Source: Niastella soli (GTDB taxonomy: Bacteria; Bacteroidota; Bacteroidia; Chitinophagales; Chitinophagaceae). Taken from it: 64,000 nt of DNA. The notes beneath the pieces are model-generated. The model did no database searches. It saw only the letters and a program-made list of their open reading frames with translations, and was not told where the DNA came from. The position numbers were made by a program, and so were the translations under genes. The stretch spans positions 2,695,061 through 2,759,060 of the forward strand of contig NZ_JAGHKO010000001.1 of the NCBI RefSeq assembly GCF_017742245.1, given 5' to 3'. This document shows, in pieces, positions 8,418-17,293 of the stretch; the stretch's first letter is position 1, and each line of letters begins with the position of its first letter.

Positions 8418-9974
8418 ATGCTAACGAATCCTTTCCCATCTTTCATTATTTGCCTGTTGCTCATACTAGGCTATTCCTGTAAAAAAGACGCTAAAGGTCC
8501 TGATCCCATCTTGAACATCAGCCGTACCGATATAGAGGTAGGCAATGATGTCGGCTATACCGATACGGTGGTCATTCAATCAAATATCGATTGGAAAGTA
8601 AATGTGTCCGATACCTGGTTATCAGTTGATCCATTAACAAATGCGACAGGCGATACTACGATTCTCACCATAAAAATTATTGCCGCTAATATAACAGGTG
8701 CTCAAACGGCTACGGTTACTATTACCCCGGTAGGTTGGAATGGGCAAAACCGGCAGATAAACATTACACGAAAAGCATACGGCCTGGCGTGGCAAAAATG
8801 TTACGGTGGATCAGAAATTGAGGATATATACTCAACGACTATATTTCCCAATGGCCAGTTTGTTTCAACAGGTTATTCGAACAGTACCGATGGCGACGCA
8901 TCGGGAAATATGGGCGAGATGAGTGGCTGGACATTCCGTGCGACGAGCGATGGCAACCTGCTTTGGCAAAGAAAAATTAATCAAATAGGTGTAGGATACA
9001 GGTCGATAGCGGCTTCACCCGATGGGGGAGCGGTAGGTTTAGGAAATCTCAACGCTGCAAACCAGTTCCTTGATCTTGATGTAATAAAATATGACGCAGC
9101 TGGAAATGTGATGTGGAATAATAAATATGGTGGGGAATCCCACGATTTCGCACGGGCCATAATCAGTACTCCGGATGGTGGATGCCTTGCTTCCGGAAAT
9201 ACCTATAGCAAGACCGGTGATTTTATAAGCAATCGGGGTGGCTCGGACTTATTGGTTGTAAAATTCAATGCCAATGGTGGCGTTGTTTGGACCAAAACTT
9301 TTGGTGGTGCCGGAGATGAGTATATTGCTACAACCGCTGTTAGTTCAGATGGCGGTTATGTAATAGTGGGGTATACCTCAAGCAATAATAGTGGGGATGT
9401 GGGTGCTAATCATGGTGATCAGGACCTGCTGGTCTTAAAAATAGATGCCAATGGAAATAAGGTCTGGAGTAAGACTATCGGCGGTTCCCGCCTGGAGTTA
9501 TCTTCATCTATTATTGGCGACACCGATGGTGGCTGCATTGTAATGGGGCAAACAAACAGTGTGGATGGAGATGTGGTTGGGCGTTCAGGTTCCAACAATG
9601 ATATGTGGGTAGTGAAGCTCACCAATGATGGTCAAATTGGTTGGCAAGCCTGTCTGGGTGGATCGAAAGATGATATTGGAAACAGCATGGTGCGTTTGCC
9701 CAACGGCAATATTGCCATTTCAAGCACCTCCAACAGCACCGATCGCGGCATAACCGGAAACCATGGGTCCACCGATATTTGGGTAGTTGTATTAAACAAC
9801 AGTGGTAAAACTTTATGGCAAAAAACATTTGGCAGCTCGGCGTATGATGGCAATTGTGGTATAGCAGCCTGGGCTGATGGATCAATGCTCGTTACGAATA
9901 CTGCTAATGCAAATGATGGTGATGTAAGCGGCAATCATGGAAAGAGTGATACCTGGATCTTTAAACTGCAATAA
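8418..9974 (+). CDS. BACON-domain lipoprotein with tandem propeller-like repeats
   Basis: 518 residues. The N-terminus is a lipoprotein signal with lipobox GYSC (Cys21) followed by charged residues. Residues about 35-125 form a BACON-type beta-sandwich (IDWKVNVSDTWLSVDP), a domain common on surface glycan-binding proteins of Bacteroidetes. The rest consists of about six or seven repeats of roughly 55 residues with W-K-x-(Y/F)-GG at the start, an internal DGG, and SxSxDGD segments, probably forming a beta-propeller. It is likely displayed on the outer membrane. The ligand is unknown. It is a single gene ending at a terminator. Confidence 0.82.
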   Translation: MLTNPFPSFIICLLLILGYSCKKDAKGPDPILNISRTDIEVGNDVGYTDTVVIQSNIDWKVNVSDTWLSVDPLTNATGDTTILTIKIIAANITGAQTATVTITPVGWNGQNRQINITRKAYGLAWQKCYGGSEIEDIYSTTIFPNGQFVSTGYSNSTDGDASGNMGEMSGWTFRATSDGNLLWQRKINQIGVGYRSIAASPDGGAVGLGNLNAANQFLDLDVIKYDAAGNVMWNNKYGGESHDFARAIISTPDGGCLASGNTYSKTGDFISNRGGSDLLVVKFNANGGVVWTKTFGGAGDEYIATTAVSSDGGYVIVGYTSSNNSGDVGANHGDQDLLVLKIDANGNKVWSKTIGGSRLELSSSIIGDTDGGCIVMGQTNSVDGDVVGRSGSNNDMWVVKLTNDGQIGWQACLGGSKDDIGNSMVRLPNGNIAISSTSNSTDRGITGNHGSTDIWVVVLNNSGKTLWQKTFGSSAYDGNCGIAAWADGSMLVTNTANANDGDVSGNHGKSDTWIFKLQ

Positions 9975-9995
9975 ATTATTTTAATCTTCAAACAG

Positions 9996-10023
9996 CCCCG
10001 GCCCACCACCGGGGACTTTTTTT
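9996..10023 (+). terminator. Intrinsic terminator after BACON lipoprotein
   Basis: CCCCGG / CCGGGG stem with a 7-base loop, then ACTTTTTTT. Confidence 0.75.
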
Positions 10024-10074
10024 ATTACGCAAACGTTAGCGTAACATTCTTCCTGGCAACGGATTCATTCTATA

Positions 10075-10082
10075 TATATTTG
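10075..10082 (+). promoter_or_regulatory. Candidate -7 box for GH3 gene
   Basis: TATATTTG fits the Bacteroidetes TAnnTTTG -7 element and lies 20 bases upstream of the ATG. The -33 element is not clear. Confidence 0.45.
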
Positions 10083-10102
10083 TTTCTTGCACATTACAAA
10101 AT

Positions 10103-12484
10103 ATGAAAGGAAGAAAATATCCCTATGCTGCCTTGCTTGCCCTGCTTGGTGTAGTCTCATTCAAACCCCTTACTACAATTTATAAGGACGGTTGGATAGA
10201 CCTGAATAAAAACGGTAAGAAAGACATTTATGAAGATCCCAAACAGTCGGTAAACGCCCGCACTACCGACCTGTTATCGAAAATGACGCTGGAAGAAAAG
10301 ACCTGTCAGATGGCTACCCTCTATGGCTGGCACCGGGTTTTGAAAGATTCGTTACCAACTCCTGAATGGAAGAATGCTATCTGGAAAGATGGTATTGCCA
10401 ATATAGATGAACACCTGAACGGTTTTGCCGGTTGGGGCAAAACAAAGCCGGTTGAACTGGTAACCAATATGGAAAAGCACGTATGGGCCATGAACGAGAC
10501 CCAGCGTTTCTTTATAGAACAAACCCGCCTCGGTATTCCCGCCGATTTCACCAATGAAGGCATTCGTGGCATTGAAGCATACGAAGCCACTGGTTTTCCT
10601 ACCGCCCTCAATATGGGTATGACCTGGAATAAAGAGCTGGTACACCAGGAAGGTATTATTACCGGGCGCGAAGCCCGTGCATTGGGTTACACAAATGTGT
10701 ACGCGCCCATTCTGGATGTAGCACGTGACCAACGCTGGGGCCGGCTGGAAGAATCTTTTGGTGAAGACCCTTACCTGGTAGCCTGCATGGGCATAGCCAT
10801 GGCAAAAGGTATTCAACAGGATGGTCTGGTAGCATCAACTGCCAAGCATTTTGCGGTGTACAGTGCTAATAAAGGGGCCCGGGAAGGACAAGCCCGCACC
10901 GACCCGCAAGTGGCGCCGCGTGAAGTGGAAAACCTGTTGTTGTATCCCTTTAAAAAAGTAATAAAAGAAGCGGGCATCATGGGGATCATGAGCTCATACA
11001 ACGATTATGATGGTATTCCCGTTTCCGGCAGTAACTACTGGCTGATCCAGCGTCTGCGTATTGAAATGGGTTTTACCGGTTATGTGGTGAGTGACAGCGA
11101 TGCGCTCGAGTACCTGAGCACCAAACACCATGTGGCTGCCAATTTAAAAGAAGCCGTTTACCAGGCCTTCATGGCTGGCATGAACGTGCGCACTACTTTC
11201 CGTACGCCCGATAGTATTATTATTTATCTGCGTCAACTGGTGAAAGAAGGCCGCATTCCCATGGATACCATCAACCATCGGGTGGCTGATGTATTGCGGG
11301 TGAAATTCAAGCTGGGTTTATTTGATCATCCATATGTAGAAAGCGCCGCAGAAACCCGCAAATTAGTGAACAGCGAAGCCAGCCAGCAGATAGCACTACA
11401 GGCCTCACGCGAAAGCGTTGTGATGCTGAAAAACGGTAATAATATTCTCCCCCTCTCAAAAGGATTGGAAAAAGTAGCGGTGATTGGTCCCAATGCCACC
11501 GATGACGATTATGCGCATACGCATTATGGGCCTTTGGGTTCTCCCAGTGTAAATGTGTTACAGGGCATTCAGGCAAAACTGGGCGCCGATAAAGTCCTAT
11601 ATGCAAAAGGCGCCGACCTGGTTGACAAACGCTGGCCGGAAAGTGAAATCCTGCCTGAGCCATTGGATGCAAAAGAACAGGCTATGCTTGACTCGGCTGT
11701 ACAAATTGCCAAACAGGCACAGCTTGCAGTTGTCGTTTTAGGGGGGAATACCCAAACCGCTGGTGAAAACAAAAGCCGCACCAGTCTTGATTTGCCTGGT
11801 CATCAGTTAGAACTGGTGAAAGCGATCAAAGCAACCGGCAAACCAGTAGTGGTGGTATTGCTCGGCACACAACCTATGAGTATTAACTGGATCGACAAAT
11901 ACATCGATGGCATCGTTTACGCAGGTTACCCCGGCGTAAAAGGCGGTACGGCCATCGCTGATGTGTTGTTTGGTGATTATAATCCTGGTGGCAAGCTTAC
12001 GCTTACCTGGCCAAAATCGGTTGGACAAATACCCCTGAATTTCCCCAGCAAGCCTGGCGCACAATCAGATCAGGGCGAAGGGGCAAAAATTAAAGGGCTT
12101 TTATATCCCTTTGGTTTTGGCTTAAGTTATACCAGCTTTGGCTATAACAATTTGAAAATAAATACTGGCAAAACAGCTGCTGATCCCATTACCGTAACGG
12201 TTGAGGTTACCAATACCGGCAAACTGGCTGGTGATGAAGTAGTGCAATGTTATATTCGGGATGTACTGAGCTCGGTAACAACGTACGAAAAATTATTGAA
12301 AGGTTTTGACCGCGTGCATCTGCAAGCAGGTGAAACCAAAACGCTTTCCTTCAGCATTCCCCGTGAAGAATTGAAATTGTATAACCGTGACATGAAGTTT
12401 GTGCTGGAGCCCGGTGAGTTCAGTGTAATGGTAGGTTCTTCTTCAACCGATATAAAACAGAAAGAAAGCTTCTTCATAAAATAA
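10103..12484 (+). CDS. Exported glycoside hydrolase family 3 beta-glycosidase
   Basis: 793-residue retaining exo-beta-glycosidase. A short signal sequence is followed by WIDLNKNGKKDIYEDP, a calcium-loop-like motif typical of Bacteroidetes GH3 enzymes. The GH3 N-domain has TNEGIRGIE, the AKHFAVY substrate-binding motif and the nucleophile in GYVVSDSDAL (Asp331). The second domain (about residues 400-650) ends with the GFGLSYTSF signature, and residues about 690-790 form the fibronectin-III-like C-terminal domain. The length is typical. Substrates could be beta-glucosides or beta-xylosides. It is convergent with a sulfatase across a bidirectional terminator. Confidence 0.95.
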   Translation: MKGRKYPYAALLALLGVVSFKPLTTIYKDGWIDLNKNGKKDIYEDPKQSVNARTTDLLSKMTLEEKTCQMATLYGWHRVLKDSLPTPEWKNAIWKDGIANIDEHLNGFAGWGKTKPVELVTNMEKHVWAMNETQRFFIEQTRLGIPADFTNEGIRGIEAYEATGFPTALNMGMTWNKELVHQEGIITGREARALGYTNVYAPILDVARDQRWGRLEESFGEDPYLVACMGIAMAKGIQQDGLVASTAKHFAVYSANKGAREGQARTDPQVAPREVENLLLYPFKKVIKEAGIMGIMSSYNDYDGIPVSGSNYWLIQRLRIEMGFTGYVVSDSDALEYLSTKHHVAANLKEAVYQAFMAGMNVRTTFRTPDSIIIYLRQLVKEGRIPMDTINHRVADVLRVKFKLGLFDHPYVESAAETRKLVNSEASQQIALQASRESVVMLKNGNNILPLSKGLEKVAVIGPNATDDDYAHTHYGPLGSPSVNVLQGIQAKLGADKVLYAKGADLVDKRWPESEILPEPLDAKEQAMLDSAVQIAKQAQLAVVVLGGNTQTAGENKSRTSLDLPGHQLELVKAIKATGKPVVVVLLGTQPMSINWIDKYIDGIVYAGYPGVKGGTAIADVLFGDYNPGGKLTLTWPKSVGQIPLNFPSKPGAQSDQGEGAKIKGLLYPFGFGLSYTSFGYNNLKINTGKTAADPITVTVEVTNTGKLAGDEVVQCYIRDVLSSVTTYEKLLKGFDRVHLQAGETKTLSFSIPREELKLYNRDMKFVLEPGEFSVMVGSSSTDIKQKESFFIK

Positions 12485-12503
12485 GTAAATGGGTAGTAAG
12501 TAC

Positions 12504-12534
12504 AAATGGGCCCCTATGGGCCCATTTGCTTTTT
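12504..12534. terminator. Bidirectional terminator between GH3 and sulfatase
   Basis: Perfect 10-bp stem AAATGGGCCC / GGGCCCATTT with a CTAT loop, followed by GCTTTTT on the plus strand. It serves the convergent GH3 and sulfatase genes. Confidence 0.8.
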
Positions 12535-12544
12535 ATGCATTTAT

Positions 12545-14104
12545 TTATTGGATCTTCTCGGGAACCGGGTCGTTATACTGTTTTTTAAGCTCCTGCAGTT
12601 TTTGTTTTAGCTGACCCTGTACTTTACTATAAGCAGCATCGTTGTAAACGTTGTGCATTTCTGAACTATCTTTTTGCAGATCATACAACTCCCATTCATT
12701 CTTTTCGTAAAAATAGATCAGTTTGTACCTGTCTGTCCGCACGCCAATGTGTTTGGCCACTTTGTGCTCCTGGTTCTCATAAAAATGATAATACAGCGCA
12801 TCGTGAACATTTCCTTTTTGCTTACCTTTTAATAAGGGTACGAAACTTTTTCCCTGCATGTCCCCGGGAATGGGCAGACCGGCCATATCCAGGATGGTTT
12901 CGGCAAGATCTACATTCTGTACCATGCTTTCCGTAACTGTTTTTTTATTGGTAACCCCGGGCCATTTTACAATAAGTGGTGTACGGAAAGATTCCTCATA
13001 CATCCATCGCTTATCAAACCAGCCATGCTCTCCCAGAAAGAATCCCTGGTCGGAGGTATAAATAATGATGGTGTTTTTATCGAGGCCGTTGGCTTTCAGG
13101 TATTCCATCAACCGGCCAACATTGTCATCAACGCTTTGCACACACCGCAGGTAATCTTTCATATAGTGCTGGTATTTCCAGAGCGCCAATTCCTTACCGG
13201 AAAGATTTGCTTTATAAAATGCATCGTTGGAAGGTTTGTAGGCTTCCTCCCATTTCTTTTTTTCTTCGGGTGTTAAACGATCATACATGTTCTGCCAGAT
13301 TGCATTATAACCCTGTTGCTTTTCTTTAGGCAGATCAAAGGCCAGTTTGAGGTCATAGGTGTCTTTCATATGCCTGGCAATCTCCATTTCCTGTTCGTGG
13401 GCAGCACTTGTCCGGGTACTGTAATCATCAAAGAAGTTGGCGGGAATCGGGAATTGTATGCTGTCGAACAGGTGATAATATTTGGGCTCGGGCATCCAGT
13501 TGCGGTGCGGTGCTTTTTGCTGGTACATAAGAAAGAAAGGTTTGCTTTTATCCCGTTGGTCCAGCCATTTGATGGTAAAATCAGTCACCAGGTTGGTTGA
13601 ATATCCTTCCACCCTTTTACGCACGCCATTCTCAATAAAATCAGGATTGTAATAATCGCCTTGTCCGGGATGAATATTCCAGTAATCAAACCCCTGCGGG
13701 TCAGAGACCAGATGCCACTTTCCTATAACAGCCGTGGTATAACCGCTATTGTGTAATAGTTTGGCAACAGTTTGCTGGTTGCCGTCAAACGTACTATGGT
13801 TATCGGTAAATCCATTTACATGGCTGAATTTACCGGTAAGCATTACAGCCCGGCTCGGGCCGCAAATGGAGTTGGTAACATAGGCCCTTTTAAACAGCAC
13901 GCCCTGGTCGGCCAGTTTATCAATATTGGGGGTTTGGTTCAGCCCATATCCATACGCGCTAATGGCCTGATAAGCATGGTCATCGCTCATGATATAAATG
14001 ATGTTAAGCCGTTTATCTGGCGCCTGGGTATAAGCGCTTTTTATGGCAAACAATTGCAGGATTGCAATCGCACCTATCAGTATATAACGTGCGTATTTAT
14101 TCAT
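12545..14104 (-). CDS. Exported type I sulfatase
   Basis: 519-residue arylsulfatase-family enzyme with an N-terminal signal/anchor segment. IIYIMSDDHA holds the calcium ligands, and the formylglycine motif is SICGPSRAVMLTG, with Cys81 to be oxidised by an anaerobic or aerobic maturase not seen here. Later motifs are GKWHL and the metal-binding YTSDQGFFLGEHGWFDKR. The layout resembles N-sulfoglucosamine/heparan-type or other carbohydrate sulfatases (S1 family). It probably acts in the periplasm on sulfated glycans. It is convergent with the GH3 gene and divergent from the DeoR/sugar locus across about 720 bp. Confidence 0.93.
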   Translation of the reverse strand: MNKYARYILIGAIAILQLFAIKSAYTQAPDKRLNIIYIMSDDHAYQAISAYGYGLNQTPNIDKLADQGVLFKRAYVTNSICGPSRAVMLTGKFSHVNGFTDNHSTFDGNQQTVAKLLHNSGYTTAVIGKWHLVSDPQGFDYWNIHPGQGDYYNPDFIENGVRKRVEGYSTNLVTDFTIKWLDQRDKSKPFFLMYQQKAPHRNWMPEPKYYHLFDSIQFPIPANFFDDYSTRTSAAHEQEMEIARHMKDTYDLKLAFDLPKEKQQGYNAIWQNMYDRLTPEEKKKWEEAYKPSNDAFYKANLSGKELALWKYQHYMKDYLRCVQSVDDNVGRLMEYLKANGLDKNTIIIYTSDQGFFLGEHGWFDKRWMYEESFRTPLIVKWPGVTNKKTVTESMVQNVDLAETILDMAGLPIPGDMQGKSFVPLLKGKQKGNVHDALYYHFYENQEHKVAKHIGVRTDRYKLIYFYEKNEWELYDLQKDSSEMHNVYNDAAYSKVQGQLKQKLQELKKQYNDPVPEKIQ

Positions 14105-14170
14105 AATCTAAAGATACCTTTTACTTTCATGCGATAGCGCCATCCTGGGACGGGCTTCGGAAACTGTTGT

Positions 14171-14269
14171 GACGGTCTTCGTAAAATGGTGGGACGAATG
14201 GTTATCTCTCCTCGAAAATTCCATTTTAGGTATGACGGTCCGGGGAAAATGGTGTGACGAATGGCCGAA
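14171..14269 (+). repeat. Degenerate direct repeat pair
   Basis: Two copies about 63 bp apart share GACGGTC, AAAATGGTG and GACGAATGG in the same order and spacing (starts 14171 and 14234). A weaker third start (GACGGGCTTCGG) lies just upstream, near 14150. Confidence 0.6.
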
Positions 14270-14499
14270 AACGGGGGACGGTTTTTATTTCCTTCACTGT
14301 TCCTCCATTGTTCCTTCATGCTGCCCCCAGTGTTCCTATACTGTTCACCCATTGAATCAATGGAGTAAGTGTGGCGCCAAAGTGAAGGAATTGTGGAACC
14401 TTTTGGCTGTAACCCAACCGCGTTTTAATCGCATAATATACGGGTTAAAGCCATATTTAACAGGCTTTATGTACGCTACATATTGCACTGTTATACGTT

Positions 14500-14560
14500 G
14501 GGGGTTGCACTGATTAATAAGGAGCCAGTGCAACCCTCATAGTATATCAGTGCAACCCCC
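14500..14560. promoter_or_regulatory. Inverted and direct GTTGCACTG repeats upstream of deoR-type gene
   Basis: Perfect 14-bp inverted repeat GGGGGTTGCACTGA (14500-14513) / TCAGTGCAACCCCC (14547-14560), with a third copy CAGTGCAACCC inside at 14526-14536. This could be a multimeric regulator-binding site or a strong hairpin in the leader of the sugar locus. No known factor is assigned. Confidence 0.5.
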
Positions 14561-14822
14561 AGGGCACTAAATGGCTATCTTTTGGGAATATCACATAACC
14601 TAACAATGCCTTTATTGCCACCTTCTTTCGTTTTTTCTTCGAACGTAAATAACCAAAAATTAGGTTTAAATCTAACTTTTACTGATAATCAATTAAATAT
14701 GCTCAATTGCTGCATTAATCGAAAGTCTTGGGGCGCTTAATATTTTGCTTTTTCTTTTGTTTGTTTTGTTATTTTTTCGATTGTTTTCTTATTTTTGGTT
14801 CATAGCCCTCAAAACAAACTAT

Positions 14823-15590
14823 ATGCTTCCTAATCAAAGGCGAGAGAAAATACTGGAATTGCTCCGTGAGGATGGTTCGGCAAAAGTGGGTGACCTGGCG
14901 CGGATCTTTAAAGTGACCGAAGTAACTATCCGTCAGGACCTTGAGAAACTCGAGAAAGAGGAAATGGTGATCCGGGAACATGGCGGCGCCTACCTGAAAA
15001 ATATCGAAGACCAGGTAAAAGAGTTTTATGTGGCCCACCAGGAATTGCACATGCAGGCGAAAGAAAAGATCGCCACCAAATGCCTGGAATTTATTGAAAG
15101 CGGTGATACCATTATTCTCGATTCCGGTTCAACCGTAACCGAGATAGCGCGGAAACTAAAAGGATTTAGAAACCTGACGGTGATCACCAACGCCCTGAAC
15201 ATTGCCATGTTGCTGGGAACGGAACCGGGCATTGAGGTCGTAATGACCGGCGGGGAATTTAAACCACCCACCTTGTCATTGACGGGGCAAAAAGCTGCCG
15301 ACTTTTTTAAGGGCATCAATGTGTCGAAGCTCTTTTTAGCAACAGCGGGCATTTCGCTGAAATCGGGATTGACCTATCCCAGCTTAAGCGATATCATAGT
15401 AAAGAAAGCCATGATAGAAGCGGCGGAAACCACTTACCTGGTAGCCGATTCTTCCAAAATAGGAAAGAACGCTTTTGCCAGTTTGGGGGCATTGTCGCTT
15501 ATCAATTACATTATCACCGATGATGGCATAGAAGATAAAGACAGAAAACTGTTTGAAGAACACGAAATAGAACTCATAGTAGCCAGCTGA
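14823..15590 (+). CDS. DeoR-family transcriptional regulator of sugar locus
   Basis: 255-residue repressor-type regulator. ATG 14823 is chosen over a TTG at 14745, which would add a non-family hydrophobic tail. Residues 1-57 are the DeoR helix-turn-helix (RREKILELLREDGSAKVGDL, then VTEVTIRQDLEKLE). Residues about 75-235 are the sugar-phosphate sensor domain of the ribose-5-phosphate-isomerase fold (IILDSGSTVTEIA, VITNALNIA, MTGGEF). DeoR proteins usually answer to a phosphorylated intermediate of the pathway they control. Here that would be the product of the FGGY kinase at 23423. It is the first gene of the same-strand locus to 24.9 kb. Confidence 0.94.
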   Translation: MLPNQRREKILELLREDGSAKVGDLARIFKVTEVTIRQDLEKLEKEEMVIREHGGAYLKNIEDQVKEFYVAHQELHMQAKEKIATKCLEFIESGDTIILDSGSTVTEIARKLKGFRNLTVITNALNIAMLLGTEPGIEVVMTGGEFKPPTLSLTGQKAADFFKGINVSKLFLATAGISLKSGLTYPSLSDIIVKKAMIEAAETTYLVADSSKIGKNAFASLGALSLINYIITDDGIEDKDRKLFEEHEIELIVAS

Positions 15591-15595
15591 AAGAA

Positions 15596-15757
15596 GACCT
15601 GTAAGGTGCATCATTTGAGCCAGCACATGTAGTATGCTGCCTTGCATCTGACAGGTCTGATTGAATAGGAAGGCTGATCTGTCAGATCCTGCCCCGATTT
15701 ATCGGGGGCCGCATAAACCTTCCGATTGTTTAAGACCCGATGCGGACCTTACAGGTC
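15596..15757. repeat. 162-bp interval with terminal inverted repeats
   Basis: GACCTGTAAGGT (15596-15607) is matched by ACCTTACAGGTC (15746-15757). With the adjoining GCATC/GATGC the arms are about 17 bp, broken by two extra bases. An inner CCCCGA-TTTA-TCGGGG hairpin lies near 15693. The arm sequence GACCTGTAAGG recurs at 19230-19240. The element fills the gap between the regulator and the isomerase gene and looks MITE-like or like a dispersed hairpin. Confidence 0.6.
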
Positions 15758-15799
15758 ATCCACACATTGAAATCGAAAAAAAATTATTAATAATTACAG

Positions 15800-17212
15800 A
15801 TGAAGACTGCTAAAACAACGCTCGGTGTTATCATTGGAAACAGAGATTTTTTTCCTGATAAATTAGTGGCCGAAGCACGCACCGAAATTGTTGCCCTGTT
15901 TGAAAAACTGAACATCACCCCCATCTTATTAACTGATGCCGATACCAAACTGGGTGGCGTGGAAACTTTTAAAGAAGCGCAACGTTGTGCTGATCTGTTT
16001 AAAAAACATGCAGCCGACATCCAGGGCATCCTGGTAGTGTTGCCCAACTTTGGCGACGAAAAAGGCGTGGCAGAAACCATCAAGCTGGCTAACCTGAATG
16101 TGCCAGTGCTGGTGCAAGGTTACCCCGACGATCTGAAAAAAATGGATGTGGTGAACAGAAGAGACGCCTGGTGCGGAAAGATCTCTGTTTGTAATAACCT
16201 GTATCAATTTGGAATAAAATACTCGCTCACCACCAAACATGTGGTAAGTCCTTCTGACGAATCGTTTATTGCCGATCTTCAACATTTCATCGCCGTTTGC
16301 CGGGTAGTTAAAGGCATGCGCAATGTGCGTATTGGTGCCGTAGGCGCCAGACCCGGTGCCTTTAATACCGTGCGCTACAGCGAAAAGATCCTGCAACGCA
16401 ATGGTATCTCTGTTACCACTGTTGACCTGTCTGAGATCTTAGGCAATGCCAATAAATTAACAGCCGACCATGCCCGCGTGAAGGAAAAGCTGGAAGGCAT
16501 TAAAGCCTATACCCCAACTGGCAAAACGCCCAATGATAAACTTGTACAAATTGCCAAGCTCGATGTGGTATTAGCAGACTTCATGGCAGAAAATGCCTTG
16601 GATGCTACTGCCATTCAATGCTGGACCTCCCTGCAACAGAATTATGGTTGCAACGTGTGTACCAACATGAGTATGATGAGTGAGAATATGTTGCCCAGCG
16701 CCTGCGAAGTAGATGTGACCGGAACGCTGAGCATGTATGCCATGCAGTTAGCTTCTGGCACCCCCAGCGCCCTGGTTGACTGGAACAATAACTATGCGGA
16801 TGATGATACCAAGTGTGTACTGTTCCATTGTGGTAACTGGGCCAAATCATTCCTGCCCGATATCCAGATCAGCACGGCGCCGATCCTGGGAACATCTGTG
16901 GGTGTTGAAAATACTTACGGTGCCCTGGAAGGTCGTACCCCTGCTTCGCCGCTTACTTATGGCAGGATCAGTACCGATGACAGCCAGGGGATCATTAAAG
17001 CCTATGTTGGTGAGGGCGAATTGACCAACGATGCGCTGAATACTTTTGGTAACCGTGCCGTTGCACAGATCAATAACCTGCAGGGCCTGATGCAATATGT
17101 ATGCAGAAATGGTTTTGAACACCACGTGGTGATGAATGCTTCGAAAACTGCAGGCATCTTAAAAGAGGCATTTGAGAATTATTTAGGCTGGCAGGTGTAT
17201 CAGCATGCTTAG
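15800..17212 (+). CDS. L-fucose/L-arabinose isomerase-family sugar isomerase
   Basis: 470-residue aldose-ketose isomerase of the FucI/AraA superfamily. The three metal ligands known for FucI have clear counterparts: Glu303 in SACEVDVTGT, Asp327 in ALVDWNNNY, and His441 or His442 in NGFEHHVVMN. An N-terminal Rossmann-like domain (LGVIIGNRDFFPD) precedes the central and C-terminal domains. It is shorter than classical FucI (about 590) and AraA (about 500), and the sequence does not let me assign the sugar. Downstream are a transketolase, a sugar importer and a kinase, so it probably produces the ketose for that pathway. Confidence 0.85.
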   Translation: MKTAKTTLGVIIGNRDFFPDKLVAEARTEIVALFEKLNITPILLTDADTKLGGVETFKEAQRCADLFKKHAADIQGILVVLPNFGDEKGVAETIKLANLNVPVLVQGYPDDLKKMDVVNRRDAWCGKISVCNNLYQFGIKYSLTTKHVVSPSDESFIADLQHFIAVCRVVKGMRNVRIGAVGARPGAFNTVRYSEKILQRNGISVTTVDLSEILGNANKLTADHARVKEKLEGIKAYTPTGKTPNDKLVQIAKLDVVLADFMAENALDATAIQCWTSLQQNYGCNVCTNMSMMSENMLPSACEVDVTGTLSMYAMQLASGTPSALVDWNNNYADDDTKCVLFHCGNWAKSFLPDIQISTAPILGTSVGVENTYGALEGRTPASPLTYGRISTDDSQGIIKAYVGEGELTNDALNTFGNRAVAQINNLQGLMQYVCRNGFEHHVVMNASKTAGILKEAFENYLGWQVYQHA

Positions 17213-17250
17213 TTGATAGCGTTGACAGGGGTGATAAGGTTGATAGGGGA

Positions 17251-17280
17251 CTCTCGGCTGAGCCGAGACGGATTGCCGAT
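17251..17280 (+). repeat. Dispersed hairpin repeat (copy 1)
   Basis: TCTCGGCT-G-AGCCGAGA hairpin followed by a GATTGCC unit. It matches 31911-31940 at 29 of 30 positions. It lies just upstream of the transketolase subunit start at 17294. Confidence 0.8.
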
Positions 17281-17293
17281 AAATGAATATTAT

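Larger units (their letters stand above)
14105..14822. other. 718-bp divergent intergenic region rich in repeats
   Basis: No convincing gene. It contains imperfect direct repeats near 14171 and 14234, a loosely heptad-spaced GTTCC stretch around 14295-14350, a short TAAAGCC...GGCTTTA hairpin (14446-14469), and the GTTGCACTG repeat cluster at 14500-14560. It must hold the promoters of the sulfatase and of the DeoR/sugar locus. Confidence 0.6.
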
